Source: Sandaracinus sp.
GTDB taxonomy: Bacteria; Myxococcota_A; Polyangia; Polyangiales; Houyiibacteriaceae
Assembly (NCBI GenBank): GCA_020633125.1
Contig: JACKEH010000015.1
Location: 1-64,000, forward strand
DNA length: 64,000 bases
Reading direction: 5' to 3'
Part shown: positions 55,385-63,674 of the stretch, piece by piece
Numbering within the stretch: the stretch's first letter is position 1
Layout of the letters: each line of letters begins with the position of its first letter
Program-made: the position numbers and the translations under genes
Notes under the pieces: generated by a model
The model's input: the letters and a program-made list of their open reading frames with translations, nothing else
Told to the model about the DNA's origin: nothing
Databases searched by the model: none

Positions 55385-55911
55385 CCAGGGGGTCAAACTC
55401 GGACCGTGGCTCGGCTCTCCAAGCTCAGCTCGGCCCGGACGAGCTCGTGGGCTCGGTTTTCCAAGCTCAGCTTGGCCCGGGCATGAGCTGAGACGTTTTT
55501 CCGAGCTCAACTCGGCCCGGACGAGCTCGTGGGTTCGGTTTTCCAAGCTCGACTCGGCCCGGACGAGCGCGTGGGTTCGGTTTCCCAAGCTCAGCTTGGC
55601 CTGGGCGTGAGCTGAGACGTCTTTTCCAAGCTCAACTCGGCGCGGACACCAACCGTGGGCTCGATTCCCGGACACCAACCGTGGGCTCGATTCCCAAGTT
55701 CAACTCGGCGCGGACCCGACCGTGGGCTCGAATTCCAAGCTCAACTCGGCGCGGACACCGACCGTGGGCTCGACTTCCAAGTTCAACTCGGCGCGGACAC
55801 CGACCGTGGGCTCGAACTCCGAGTTCAACTCGGACACCGACCGTGGGCTCGAACTGCAAGTTCAACTCCGCTCGTGGGCGTCGCTTCCAAGCTCGACTCG
55901 GTCTGCTCTCC
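55385..55911. repeat. Array of about 12 degenerate 42-bp tandem repeats
   Basis: Units start at 55418, 55460, 55500, 55542, 55584, 55625, 55692, 55734, 55776, 55818, 55855 and 55886, with a 26-bp partial unit at 55666 and a degenerate one from about 55392. Each opens with TCCAAGCTCAACTCGG or a close variant and carries a GGACxxxxCCGTGGGCTCG-like half. Two units (55460, 55584) contain the perfect hairpin CCAAGCT-C-AGCTTGG. There are no unique spacers, so this is a minisatellite and not CRISPR. Confidence 0.92.
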
Positions 55912-56036
55912 GATCGGAGCATGGGTTTCCAGGTCGACCAGCCAGCCAACGGGTCGTCGCCCCGTACCGCGTGGGGGTGCCTTCGGCCGAAGGAGAGCCG
56001 AACGGAGCGCTGATGTAACGCCTCGAGCTCCCGAGA
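55912..56036. other. Spacer between the 42-bp array and the sigma gene
   Basis: About 125 bp between the end of the tandem array and the hairpin before the sigma factor gene. It is a likely place for the sigma promoter, but no -35/-10 pair of any class stands out. Confidence 0.4.
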
Positions 56037-56060
56037 CGTGTCACCCCGCGAGGTGACACG
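56037..56060 (+). promoter_or_regulatory. Perfect hairpin covering the sigma factor ribosome site
   Basis: CGTGTCACC (56037-56045) and GGTGACACG (56052-56060) form a perfect 9-bp inverted repeat with a 6-base loop, ending one base before the ATG at 56061. The only ribosome-site-like sequence (AGGTG) is inside the stem. TGTCAC also matches the -35 element reported for ECF41 promoters, so the same bases could act in DNA or RNA. Confidence 0.7.
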
Positions 56061-56954
56061 ATGCACGCGACGATGAAGCAGGCGACTCCGAGCTCGGGCG
56101 ACAGGGCGGTGCTCTTCGGCCTCTGCTACCGGATGCTGGGCTGCGCCGCCGACGCGGAGGACGTGGTTCAAGAGGCGCTCACCCGGCTCGTGGAGCGACC
56201 GCCGGTGGACCTGGAAGCGCCGCTCCGCCCGTGGCTGGTCCGGGTGGCCACGAACCTCTGCCTCGACGCGCTTCGGCGGCGCAAGGTTCGCGGCGCGTAC
56301 TTCGGACCCTGGTTGCCGGGCGCGGTGGAGGACACGCGCCTCGAAGACTTCGCGGGGCCCGAGGCGCGCCTTTCGTCGATGGATTCCGCACGGGTGGCGT
56401 TCTTGGTCGCGCTCGAGCGCCTGGATCCGCGCTCTCGGGCGGTCCTGATCCTTCGAGATGCCATGGGGCTCGACGGACCGGAGTGCGCGGATTTGCTGAA
56501 CATTTCGGAAGGAAACATTCGGGTCATCCTTCATCGCGCCCGACGTGCCGTGGCCGACGCGGAATCGAACGAGCCTTCGGAGTCCCGCTTTTCACGTCAG
56601 GCGGAGCTTCTTCGGAGGCTGCTCGCTGCCATCGCGGTCCAAGACGCGGCGACGGTGGCGGCGTTGCTCACGGAAGACGCGGTCTCGCTTCACGACGCCA
56701 ACGGCGAGTACACGGCCGCGGTCCGTCCGCTGCGCGGCGCCGCCCAAATCCTCGAGCTCTACGGGCGCATCGGCCAGCGAGGAATCCGAGCGTGGACCGA
56801 GGTTCGCTACAACGGCGAGCCGGCCATCGAGATCGACTACGAGCCGACGCCCAAACTCGCATCGCGCGCCGTCATCCGGCTGGTCGTCGCGGGCGACCGC
56901 GTCGAGGCGATCCATGTCTTGCTCGCACGACGCAAGCTGCCGCCGCGTGACTGA
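56061..56954 (+). CDS. ECF41-like RNA polymerase sigma factor with SnoaL-type C-terminus
   Basis: A 297-residue extracytoplasmic-function sigma factor of the SigJ/ECF41 type. Sigma region 2 covers about residues 13-76 (CYRMLGCAADAEDVVQEALTRL), the ECF41 linker hallmark GPWLP is at 82-86, region 4 is about 112-165 (RSRAVLILRDAMGLDGPECADLL, SEGNIRVILHRARRAV), and residues about 178-290 form a SnoaL-like domain that in this group senses a signal in cis instead of an anti-sigma factor. The usual DGGGK loop is replaced by DANGEY, and the C-terminal NPDK motif is not visible. The start is within a hairpin, and the last 104 bp are duplicated downstream. Confidence 0.9.
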   Translation: MHATMKQATPSSGDRAVLFGLCYRMLGCAADAEDVVQEALTRLVERPPVDLEAPLRPWLVRVATNLCLDALRRRKVRGAYFGPWLPGAVEDTRLEDFAGPEARLSSMDSARVAFLVALERLDPRSRAVLILRDAMGLDGPECADLLNISEGNIRVILHRARRAVADAESNEPSESRFSRQAELLRRLLAAIAVQDAATVAALLTEDAVSLHDANGEYTAAVRPLRGAAQILELYGRIGQRGIRAWTEVRYNGEPAIEIDYEPTPKLASRAVIRLVVAGDRVEAIHVLLARRKLPPRD

Positions 56955-57061
56955 TTGAACTCGCATCGCGCTCCGTCATCCGGCTGGTCTTCGCCGGCGA
57001 CCGGGTCGCGGCGATCCATGTGTTGCTCGCACGACGCAAGCTGCCGCCGCGGGACTGATCG
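56854..57061 (+). repeat. 104-bp tandem duplication of the sigma gene 3' end
   Basis: Bases 56854-56957, which include the final 33 codons and the stop, are repeated at 56958-57061 with about ten substitutions. The period of 104 is not a multiple of three, so the copy is not an in-frame extension; it has its own matching stop (57056-57058). Both copies end GCTGCCGCCGCGTGACTGAT or close to it. Confidence 0.92.
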
Positions 57062-57444
57062 GGCCCGGCGACGGTCGCGAATCCGGGACGACGGATCACG
57101 AGCACACCATCCAGGATCCCCGATGAGCCATACGTGATTACGGTCGACTCCCAAATGATCCGGGATTCAGTCTCGGGTTGCGGCGTCGGTCGGAGGGTCA
57201 CACCACCTTTCCTCAACCCAATCCGTAATTTCGTAGAAGATGGATTATGTAAACTCGCTCTTTGTGATTTTCAGGGATTTGGGTGCCTCTCCGTGATCCA
57301 CTGGCCTCTCCGGTCTCGTGTCGGCGTATCACCCGGGATCACCCTCGGCTCGAGACTGATCGCTCTTGATACACAGAAGATCACGCCGCATCTCGAGCCT
57401 CATCACGGAAGTTGGAACGGCGTGGCTCCGAACCTGCCGTGCTC
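57062..57444. other. Less GC-rich intergenic stretch
   Basis: About 380 bp with visibly more A/T than the rest of the window, most marked near 57140-57290. No gene with start-site support, tRNA or intrinsic terminator was found. Codon patterns in open frames do not match the neighbours. Confidence 0.5.
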
Positions 57445-57611
57445 AGCGTCGAGCTACATACGGCGTCGAGCGACGCGGAGTTCGCCCGGATACCCAAAGG
57501 ATCCGATCGCATCCCGAGCCTTTACAGCGTCGAGCGACGCGGAGTTCGAGGATCCGATCGTATCCCGAGGCTCACAGCGTCGAGGGGCGCGAAGTTCGCC
57601 CGAGGTGTCTG
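57445..57611. repeat. Degenerate direct repeats (50-64 bp) downstream of truB
   Basis: AGCGTCGAG blocks start at 57445, 57462, 57526 and 57576; the middle copies share GTCGAGCGACGCGGAGTTCG and GGATCCGATCG(C/T)ATCCCGAG. One copy carries an extra CCCGGATACCCAAAG. Not coding as far as can be judged. Confidence 0.8.
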
Positions 57612-57661
57612 ACGAGCGTTGGGATTCGATTGCGCCCTTCTCTTCGGGCTTCGCGCACCAT

Positions 57662-57676
57662 CCGGGACCCTCCCGG
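57662..57676 (-). terminator. Small hairpin beyond truB
   Basis: CCGGGA-CCC-TCCCGG (57662-57676) lies 26 bases past the truB stop in the direction of transcription; a second inverted repeat (GAGCGCG at 57681-57687 with 57697-57703) overlaps the stop codon. There is no T-run, so its role as a terminator is tentative. Confidence 0.4.
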
Positions 57677-57701
57677 TGGAGAGCGCGAAAGTGCGACGCG
57701 C

Positions 57702-58568
57702 TCAGACGGGCGCGAATCCACGCACGACGCGGTGGACACTCGGCTCGTTCGGATCCCGGCGGAGGACCGCGACGAGCTGGCCATCGTGCAGCGCGGCCAC
57801 CTCGTCGCCTTCGACCCCGTGGATGCGTCGACCGCAGCGGGCCGCTTCGGCGGCGCCTTCGGTCAACGTCGCAGCCGGCAGCAAGCGCGTCGCCGCGTCC
57901 GGGAGGCTGAGGAGCTTCGCATCGGCCAAGCCCTCGAGCGTCACCGCCGCGCCGAGATGGAAGCGGCCGCTGGCGGTTCGCCGAAGGGACGTGAGATGCC
58001 CGAGGGTCCCGAGCCGAGACGCGAGGTCGCGGCCGAAGGAGCGGACGTAGAAACCTTTGCCCGACCGAAGTCGAAACGCGACGTCCGGCGCTCGATAGTC
58101 CAGCACCTCGACTTCGTGCAGGACGACGTCTCGCAGCGGTGGCTCGACGGCCTCCCCTCGACGGGCTCGCGCGTGAAGTCGAACGCCGTCGACTTTGATC
58201 GCGCTGACGGCGGGGGCGCGTTGCGCGTGCGGACCGACGAACGCGTCAGCCGCGTGCTGAATGTCCGCGAGGGTCAGCTCCGGCACCGCGGTGGTCTCGG
58301 TGATCGCGCCGTCGGCGTCGAGGCTGTCCGTCGCCGTGCCGAGGCGAAGCGTCGCCTCGTAGGACTTGTCGTCGGCCGTGAGCCACGGCACGAGCTTGGT
58401 GGCTTCGCCGAGCGCGAGAACCAGGACGCCCGTCGCCATCGGATCGAGCGTGCCCGCGTGTCCCACCGCCCGGGTGCGGAACGCGCGACGCACTCGGGAC
58501 ACCACGTCGTGCGAGGTCATTCCGGGTGGCTTGTCGATCACCAACACGCCGTGCGGGGCGTCGCTCAT
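57702..58568 (-). CDS. truB: tRNA pseudouridine(55) synthase TruB
   Basis: Isomerises U55 in the T-loop of tRNAs. It is 288 residues. Catalytic Asp42 lies in RAVGHAGTLDPMATGVLVL, the YEATLRLGTATDS strand follows, and the RSGKGFYVRSFGRDLA motif completes the pseudouridine synthase core; a C-terminal PUA-like tail carries HGVEGDEVAALHDGQLVAVLRR. The ATG at 58568 is 7 bases after the nrnA stop. It is the last gene of the nusA-infB operon in this window; rpsO does not follow. Confidence 0.97.
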   Translation of the reverse strand: MSDAPHGVLVIDKPPGMTSHDVVSRVRRAFRTRAVGHAGTLDPMATGVLVLALGEATKLVPWLTADDKSYEATLRLGTATDSLDADGAITETTAVPELTLADIQHAADAFVGPHAQRAPAVSAIKVDGVRLHARARRGEAVEPPLRDVVLHEVEVLDYRAPDVAFRLRSGKGFYVRSFGRDLASRLGTLGHLTSLRRTASGRFHLGAAVTLEGLADAKLLSLPDAATRLLPAATLTEGAAEAARCGRRIHGVEGDEVAALHDGQLVAVLRRDPNEPSVHRVVRGFAPV

Positions 58569-58575
58569 GACGCGG

Positions 58576-59547
58576 TCACATCTCGGCGAGAATCGAAGAC
58601 GCCTCGCTCAGCACACGCTTTCGCGTGGCCTCGAGGCCCTCGTGGAGCTGAGCGCCGGCCGCCGCGCGATGCCCGCCGCCTCCGAGCGCCGTCGCGAGCT
58701 TGGCGACGTCGGCGGCGCCACTCGAACGCAAGCTGAGCTTCGTGTCGAGGCCGCCCTTTTCCGCCGGGAACTCCCAGAGCAGGACCGCGACTTCGACGCC
58801 GCGCAGCATGCGGCCGTAGTTGACCATGCCCTCGACCATGTCGTCGTCGGCGCCCGTGTGCGCGAGCATGTCGCGGGTCACACGGAGCAACGCCACACGG
58901 CCGTCTTCGAAGAGCTCGAGGGTCTCGAGGACCTCGCCGAGCAAACGAAGTCGCGCCGGCGGCCATCCCTCGAAAAGCTCGTACGCGGTCTGCCACGCGT
59001 CGGCGCCACGCTCGAGCAACTCGGCGCCGAGCCGCAACGTCTCGGGCGTCGTCATCGCGTAGCGAAAGCCCCCCGTGTCCGCGACGAGCGCCGCGTAGAG
59101 TGGCGCGGCGGCGGCTTCGGGAACGGGGCGCGCACCGAGCTCGGTCGCCAAACGCATCACGACCTCGGCGGTCGAGCACGCGTCGCATTCGCGGCAGACC
59201 ACGTCGCCGACGTCGTCGTGCGCAGCGTGGTGATCGACGACCACCAAGGGGCCGGCGCCGCCTTTCGGGATCCCTCGCGGCAGCAGTGCGCGTGCGGCGG
59301 TGTCCATCACGAAGGTCGCGTCGAACTCGCCGTCCGGCAGCTCGCGCTCGACCCGACCGACCGCGAAGAACATCAGGTTCGGCGCGAGGTTCTCGGGCAC
59401 CCACACGTGGGCTTCTTTGCCGAGCGAGCGAAGGATCTCGGCCAAACCGATGGCCGAGCCGAGGGCATCGGCGTCGGGGCGGCGATGGCAGGTGACGAGG
59501 AAACGGCGACCTTCGCGCACGATGCGAAGGGTGTCGGCTCTGCTCAC
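58576..59547 (-). CDS. nrnA: DHH/DHHA1 phosphoesterase, NrnA type
   Basis: Degrades nanoRNA and probably pAp or cyclic-di-AMP-derived dinucleotides. It is 323 residues. DHH-family motifs are CHRRPDADALGSAIGLA, FVMDTAA, VVVDHHAAHDD and the DHHA1 signature GGGGHRAAAGAQL. The start is a GTG at 59547 that overlaps the rbfA stop (GTGA). An NrnA-type gene between rbfA and truB is common in bacteria, which supports the name. Confidence 0.94.
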   Translation of the reverse strand: MSRADTLRIVREGRRFLVTCHRRPDADALGSAIGLAEILRSLGKEAHVWVPENLAPNLMFFAVGRVERELPDGEFDATFVMDTAARALLPRGIPKGGAGPLVVVDHHAAHDDVGDVVCRECDACSTAEVVMRLATELGARPVPEAAAAPLYAALVADTGGFRYAMTTPETLRLGAELLERGADAWQTAYELFEGWPPARLRLLGEVLETLELFEDGRVALLRVTRDMLAHTGADDDMVEGMVNYGRMLRGVEVAVLLWEFPAEKGGLDTKLSLRSSGAADVAKLATALGGGGHRAAAGAQLHEGLEATRKRVLSEASSILAEM

Positions 59548-59930
59548 GACTCGTCCTCCTGCGAGGATTCGCGACGTTCGGCGTCGATCTCGTGCAACGC
59601 ACGTTCGATGCCTTCGACCCGATCGATGAGCTCGTCCCAGTGGAAGTCGAGCTCCGGCGTGCGACGAAGCCGAAGCTTGGGCCCGAGCTCCCGCCGAAGG
59701 AACCCCGCTGCGCGTTGAAGCGCTCGGACCACGCGGCCGCGTCGTGCTTCGTCGGCTTCGCCGAGCACCCGGACGTAGACCCGCGCGATCGAGAGGTCGT
59801 CCGTGACCTTCACGCCGGAGACGATGACGTCTTTGGCGTCGGGGTCCCGGAGCTTACCGCGGATCAACAGATCGGCGATCTCCATGCGGAGCTGCTCGCC
59901 GACGCGATCCGATCGTTTGCCCTCTTTCAT
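59544..59930 (-). CDS. rbfA: 30S ribosome-binding factor RbfA
   Basis: Binds the 30S subunit late in assembly and in cold adaptation. It is 128 residues with a KH-type fold: RSDRVGEQLRMEIADLLI, VIVSGVKVTDDLSIARVYVRVLG and the C-terminal LGPKLRLRRTPELDFHWDELIDRVEGIERAL. It overlaps the DUF503 gene upstream (ATGA) and nrnA downstream (GTGA). The tail after position 115 is acidic. Confidence 0.96.
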   Translation of the reverse strand: MKEGKRSDRVGEQLRMEIADLLIRGKLRDPDAKDVIVSGVKVTDDLSIARVYVRVLGEADEARRGRVVRALQRAAGFLRRELGPKLRLRRTPELDFHWDELIDRVEGIERALHEIDAERRESSQEDES

Positions 59931-60298
59931 CCTTCTTCCTCGTCGTCCGACTCGAAGTCGGCCCAGGAGCGCGTCGGGGCTCGCACGTCGTCGGCTCCAC
60001 GATCGAACGCGCCGGCGTGGAGGACCTGCATCCGAACGCGCTCGATGGGAGCGAGCCCGGAGGCCTCCACCTCACGCACGACCGCTTGCAGCACGGAGGT
60101 GGCGTGGGCTTCGTCGTTCGACGCGATCACGAATCCCAGGATCGCACGATCGTGAGAATCCTGCTCGGCGACCTCGGCCGCGGAGACCGGATGCCGTGCG
60201 CGCGCCCGCTCGAGCACGCTACGAACGACGGACCGCTTCTCCTTGAGAGAAGCGATCCCCGGGAGACGGAGGGCGATCCGGCAGACTCCGACCAGCAC
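59927..60298 (-). CDS. ylxP: DUF503 (YlxP-like) protein
   Basis: A 123-residue protein of the small DUF503 family, found next to infB and rbfA in many bacteria. Typical text is GVCRIALRLPGIASLKEKRSVVRSVLERARARHPVSAAEVAEQDSHDRAILGFVIASND, a ferredoxin-like fold. The GTG start at 60298 is 14 bases past the infB stop. Function is unresolved; ribosome assembly is suspected from its position. The C-terminus carries an acidic DFESDDEEEG tail. Confidence 0.92.
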   Translation of the reverse strand: MLVGVCRIALRLPGIASLKEKRSVVRSVLERARARHPVSAAEVAEQDSHDRAILGFVIASNDEAHATSVLQAVVREVEASGLAPIERVRMQVLHAGAFDRGADDVRAPTRSWADFESDDEEEG

Positions 60299-60312
60299 GC
60301 CCTCCCCTCAGT

Positions 60313-63042
60313 TCAGTGGTCTTCGAGCGTCGCCGCGACCTCTTCGTGGTCGAAGCACTCGATGATGTCGCCGTTCTTGAGGTCGTTGAAGCCCTCGAGA
60401 CCGATGCCGCACTCGAAGCCCTGCGCGACTTCCTTCGCGTCGTCCTTGAAGCGACGAAGCGAGCCGAGCTTGCCCGTCCACACCACGACACCGTCGCGGA
60501 CGAGACGCGCACGCGCCGAGCGGACGATCTTGCCTTCCTGGACCATGCAGCCAGCGATGGTGCCGATCTTCGGAATCGAGAAGGTCTCGCGGACCTCGGC
60601 CTTGCCGAGCTCGCGCTCCACGAGCTTCGGCGCGAGAAGACCCGCCATGGCGAGCTTCACGTCGTCGATCGCCTCGTAGATGATCGAGTAGGTACGAATC
60701 TCGACGCCGTTCTCCTTCGCCATCGACGACGCCTTGCCCTGCGGGCGGACGTTGAAGCCGAGGACGATGCAGACACCGTCGGAGGCGGACGCGAGCATCA
60801 CGTCGTTCTCGGTGATGCCGCCGACGCCCGACTGGACGATCTTCACGCGGACCTTGTCCGTGCTGAGATCCTCGAGGCTCTTGCGGAGCGCCTCGGACGA
60901 GCCGTGAACGTCCGCCTTGAGGACGATCTGAAGCTCCTGCTGGGCGCCGCTGCGCATCATCTGCTGCAGCTGCTCGAGACCACGCGGGGCCATGACCGAC
61001 GGGCGGATGGCGACCTTCTGGCGGTTGGCTTCGGCGACCTCTTGGGCCTTCTTGGCCGTGGTCACCATGTAGACCTTCTCACCCGAGCTGGGGAGCTGGT
61101 CGAGGCCGAGAAGCTCGACCGGCGTCGCGGGCGGCGCCGACTTGAGCATCCGACCACGGTCGTCGGTGAGCGCTCGGACGCGGCCCCACGCGGTGCCGGC
61201 GACGACGTAGTCACCCGTCGAGAGCGTGCCGTCCTGGACCAGCACGTTCGCGACCACACCACGACCCTTGTCGAGGCGCGCTTCGAGCACGACGCCTTCG
61301 GCCGGGATCTTCGGGTTGCAGCGAAGCTCGAGAACCTCGGCCTGAACGGCGAGCGACTCGAGGAGATCGTCGATGCCCTGGCCGGTGATGGCGGAGGTCG
61401 GCACGTAGATCGTGTCGCCGCCCCACTCTTCGGGCGTGAGCCCGAGGGCCGCGAGCTCGTTCATCACGCGCTCGGACTGGGCGTCCGGCTTGTCGATCTT
61501 GTTGACCGCGACGATGATCGGCACTTCGGCCGCCTGCGCGTGGCTCGCGGCCTCGCGCGTCTGCGGCATGACGCCGTCGTCGGCCGCGACGACGAGCACG
61601 ACGACGTCCGTCGCCTGGGCACCGCGAGCGCGCATCGACGTGAAGGCCTCGTGACCCGGCGTGTCGAGGAAGACGACCTCGCCCTTCGGGGTCTCGACGC
61701 GGAACGCGCTGATGTGCTGCGTGATGCCGCCGGCTTCACCGGCCGCGACGTTCGCCGAACGGATCTTGTCGAGCAGCGAGGTCTTGCCGTGGTCGACGTG
61801 ACCCATGATGGTCACGACGGGCGCCTTGACCTCGCGGTCCTCGTCGAGGTCCTCGAACTCGCCGCGCGCGTCGCCGACGACCTCGTCGATCGACTGCGCG
61901 ACGTTCTCGACCTCGTACCCGAACTCGTCGGCGATGAGGATCGCGGTGTCCGCGTCGAGCGTGCTGTTGATGTGCACGCCCTGCACGCCCATCTGCATCA
62001 GCTTCATGAGCAGATCGGTGGCCTTCAGGCTCATGCGCTGCGCGAGCGCCTGAAGCTGAATCTGATCCTCGATGCGGATGCGGCGCTTCTGGGCGCCCGG
62101 CGTCGTGATCTGCGGCGCCTGCGGCTTGCGGCCGGGCGCGAGCTGGCGGCGCTTGCCACGAGCCTGCGGACGCGCCTGCGGACCGATCGACGAGCGGTTG
62201 CGAATCTCGCGACGACGCGGACGCGACGCCTGATGCTCCTCGACGATGCGGCGACGCTCTTCCGGCGTGAGCACCTTGCGCGGACCCGCACCCGGAGGCG
62301 GCGCGACCGTGTTGCCACGACGCTTCACCCCGGGAGGCAGGCTGCCGAGTCGTTCGTCGGCGGCCGGAATCTGCGACGCGCGATCTTCACGCGCTTCGAC
62401 GGGCTCCGGGGCCGGCTCCGACTTGGGCTCGACCTTCGCGACGACCGGCTCGGGCTCGGGCTCGGCGGGCGGCGGGGGCGGCGCGATGGCCTCCACACGA
62501 CGCGGCGCGGGCTCGGGCTCGGGCTTGGCCTCGACGACCGGCTCGGGCTTCGGCTCGGGCGAGACCCGACGCTCTGCCTCGACCGGCTCGGGCTTCGGCT
62601 CCGACTTGGCCTCGACGACGGGCTCGGGCTTCGGCTCGGGCATGACCCGACGCTCTGCCTCGACCACCGGCTCGGCCTTGGCGGCGACGGGCTCGGACTT
62701 CGCTTCCGGGCGCGACGGCGCGACCACGGACGCGGCGTCCGGACGCGGCGCTCGACGCACCGGCGCCACGATGGCCGGCTCAGGACGCGACGCTTCGGCC
62801 TGCGCGGCCTCGTCGTCTGCACGCTTCGACCGCCGCCGGGTCACCGTCGGCCGGATTTGCTCTTCCACCGTGTCCTCCACGCGGGACTTGTCCAGCGCAC
62901 GCTTCACGCGCTCGACCTCCGCGGGCTCGAGAACGCTCATGTGATTCTTCACCTGGATGCCCAGCGTTCCGACCCGACGGATCAGCTCCTGGTTGTCCAA
63001 ACCGAGCTCGCGCGCGACCTCGTATACCCGTACCTTGCTCAT
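60313..63042 (-). CDS. infB: Translation initiation factor IF-2
   Basis: A GTPase that brings fMet-tRNA to the 30S start complex. It is 909 residues. The N-terminal IF2_N domain ([23 protein letters not shown]) is followed by a long Pro/Glu/Arg-rich linker (70-300) with repeated [18 protein letters not shown] units, and a second IF2_N-like segment ([15 protein letters not shown]). The G domain shows [31 protein letters not shown] and NKIDKPD, and the C-terminal domains II-IV are complete. ATG at 63042 overlaps the ylxR stop (4 bases). Confidence 0.98.
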   Translation of the reverse strand: MSKVRVYEVARELGLDNQELIRRVGTLGIQVKNHMSVLEPAEVERVKRALDKSRVEDTVEEQIRPTVTRRRSKRADDEAAQAEASRPEPAIVAPVRRAPRPDAASVVAPSRPEAKSEPVAAKAEPVVEAERRVMPEPKPEPVVEAKSEPKPEPVEAERRVSPEPKPEPVVEAKPEPEPAPRRVEAIAPPPPPAEPEPEPVVAKVEPKSEPAPEPVEAREDRASQIPAADERLGSLPPGVKRRGNTVAPPPGAGPRKVLTPEERRRIVEEHQASRPRRREIRNRSSIGPQARPQARGKRRQLAPGRKPQAPQITTPGAQKRRIRIEDQIQLQALAQRMSLKATDLLMKLMQMGVQGVHINSTLDADTAILIADEFGYEVENVAQSIDEVVGDARGEFEDLDEDREVKAPVVTIMGHVDHGKTSLLDKIRSANVAAGEAGGITQHISAFRVETPKGEVVFLDTPGHEAFTSMRARGAQATDVVVLVVAADDGVMPQTREAASHAQAAEVPIIVAVNKIDKPDAQSERVMNELAALGLTPEEWGGDTIYVPTSAITGQGIDDLLESLAVQAEVLELRCNPKIPAEGVVLEARLDKGRGVVANVLVQDGTLSTGDYVVAGTAWGRVRALTDDRGRMLKSAPPATPVELLGLDQLPSSGEKVYMVTTAKKAQEVAEANRQKVAIRPSVMAPRGLEQLQQMMRSGAQQELQIVLKADVHGSSEALRKSLEDLSTDKVRVKIVQSGVGGITENDVMLASASDGVCIVLGFNVRPQGKASSMAKENGVEIRTYSIIYEAIDDVKLAMAGLLAPKLVERELGKAEVRETFSIPKIGTIAGCMVQEGKIVRSARARLVRDGVVVWTGKLGSLRRFKDDAKEVAQGFECGIGLEGFNDLKNGDIIECFDHEEVAATLEDH

Positions 63043-63671
63043 GCTGGCTTCCGGTCCTCCGGCGTGGCGTGCTTATGAGGGGATGGACACCCGCCGTGCA
63101 AGCCGGCAAGTCGATTCGTGACGCGAACGATGGCGTTCGCGAGCCCCTCGTCTTCGATTGCGACGACGGCGACTTCCCCTCGACCGAGGTAGTCACCGAG
63201 CGTCTCGCGGGTACCCCAGACGAGGCACGCCGCCCCGAGACGCGCAGCGCGCGCCTCGACATCCTCGCGTCGGCCGGCATCTTCGGCCACCCAGAGCAGG
63301 TGAGCGCGACCGCGCTCCACGCTGTCTCGGGCGACGTCGACGCCGGCCTTCAGGTGTCCCGCGCGCAACGCGCCGAGCACCAAGCCGCGGAAACGATCTT
63401 CGAGCTGCTTCGTGATCAGGTCGACGAGGACGATCGGATCGACGTCGACCTTGCGCTTCAGAGCGCGCGCGAAGCCACCCTTCTTGGCAGCTCGTTCGAT
63501 GCACTCGACGCTGGGCATCACCCAGACGCCGCGTCCACCGAGCTTGCCCTTGGCGTCGGGCACGAGCCACGGCGCCTCGGGAACCACGGCCAGACGGACG
63601 AGCTCCTCCTGCGGTAGCGCCTCACGGCACCCCGCGCAGGTTCGAATCGGAGCTCGCGTCGTGGCCTCCAA
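63039..63671 (-). CDS. ylxR: YlxR (DUF448) fused to an L7Ae-like domain
   Basis: A 210-residue protein with two parts. Residues 8-80 are YlxR: TCAGCREALPQEELVRLAV and GRGVWVMPSVECIERAAKKGGFARALKRKV. Residues about 85-190 (LLGALRAGHLKAGVDVARDSVERGRAHLLWVAEDAG-type text, then CLVWGTRETLGDYLGRGEVAVVAI) match the L7Ae/YlxQ RNA-binding fold, so here ylxR and ylxQ look joined. Start is TTG at 63671 with GAGGAG 9 bases upstream. Likely RNA-associated role in translation or transcription; it lies 3 bases after nusA. Confidence 0.88.
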   Translation of the reverse strand: MEATTRAPIRTCAGCREALPQEELVRLAVVPEAPWLVPDAKGKLGGRGVWVMPSVECIERAAKKGGFARALKRKVDVDPIVLVDLITKQLEDRFRGLVLGALRAGHLKAGVDVARDSVERGRAHLLWVAEDAGRREDVEARAARLGAACLVWGTRETLGDYLGRGEVAVVAIEDEGLANAIVRVTNRLAGLHGGCPSPHKHATPEDRKPA

Positions 63672-63674
63672 GTC

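Noticed and set aside
55385..55911. CRISPR array
   Set aside because: Whole 42-bp units repeat without unique spacers of constant length, and no cas gene is present.
55632..56534. Repeat-peptide gene on the minus strand across the 42-bp array
   Set aside because: The repeat unit is a multiple of three, so several frames stay open by chance; the frame runs on antisense to the sigma gene with no start signal.
57140..57440. tRNA or other structured RNA in the A/T-richer gap
   Set aside because: No acceptor stem with matching T-arm, and no conserved TTCGA-type loop in register, could be assembled.
60316..63078. Long plus-strand frame opposite infB
   Set aside because: Antisense shadow of the repetitive Pro/Glu-rich IF-2 linker; no ribosome site and no recognisable domain.
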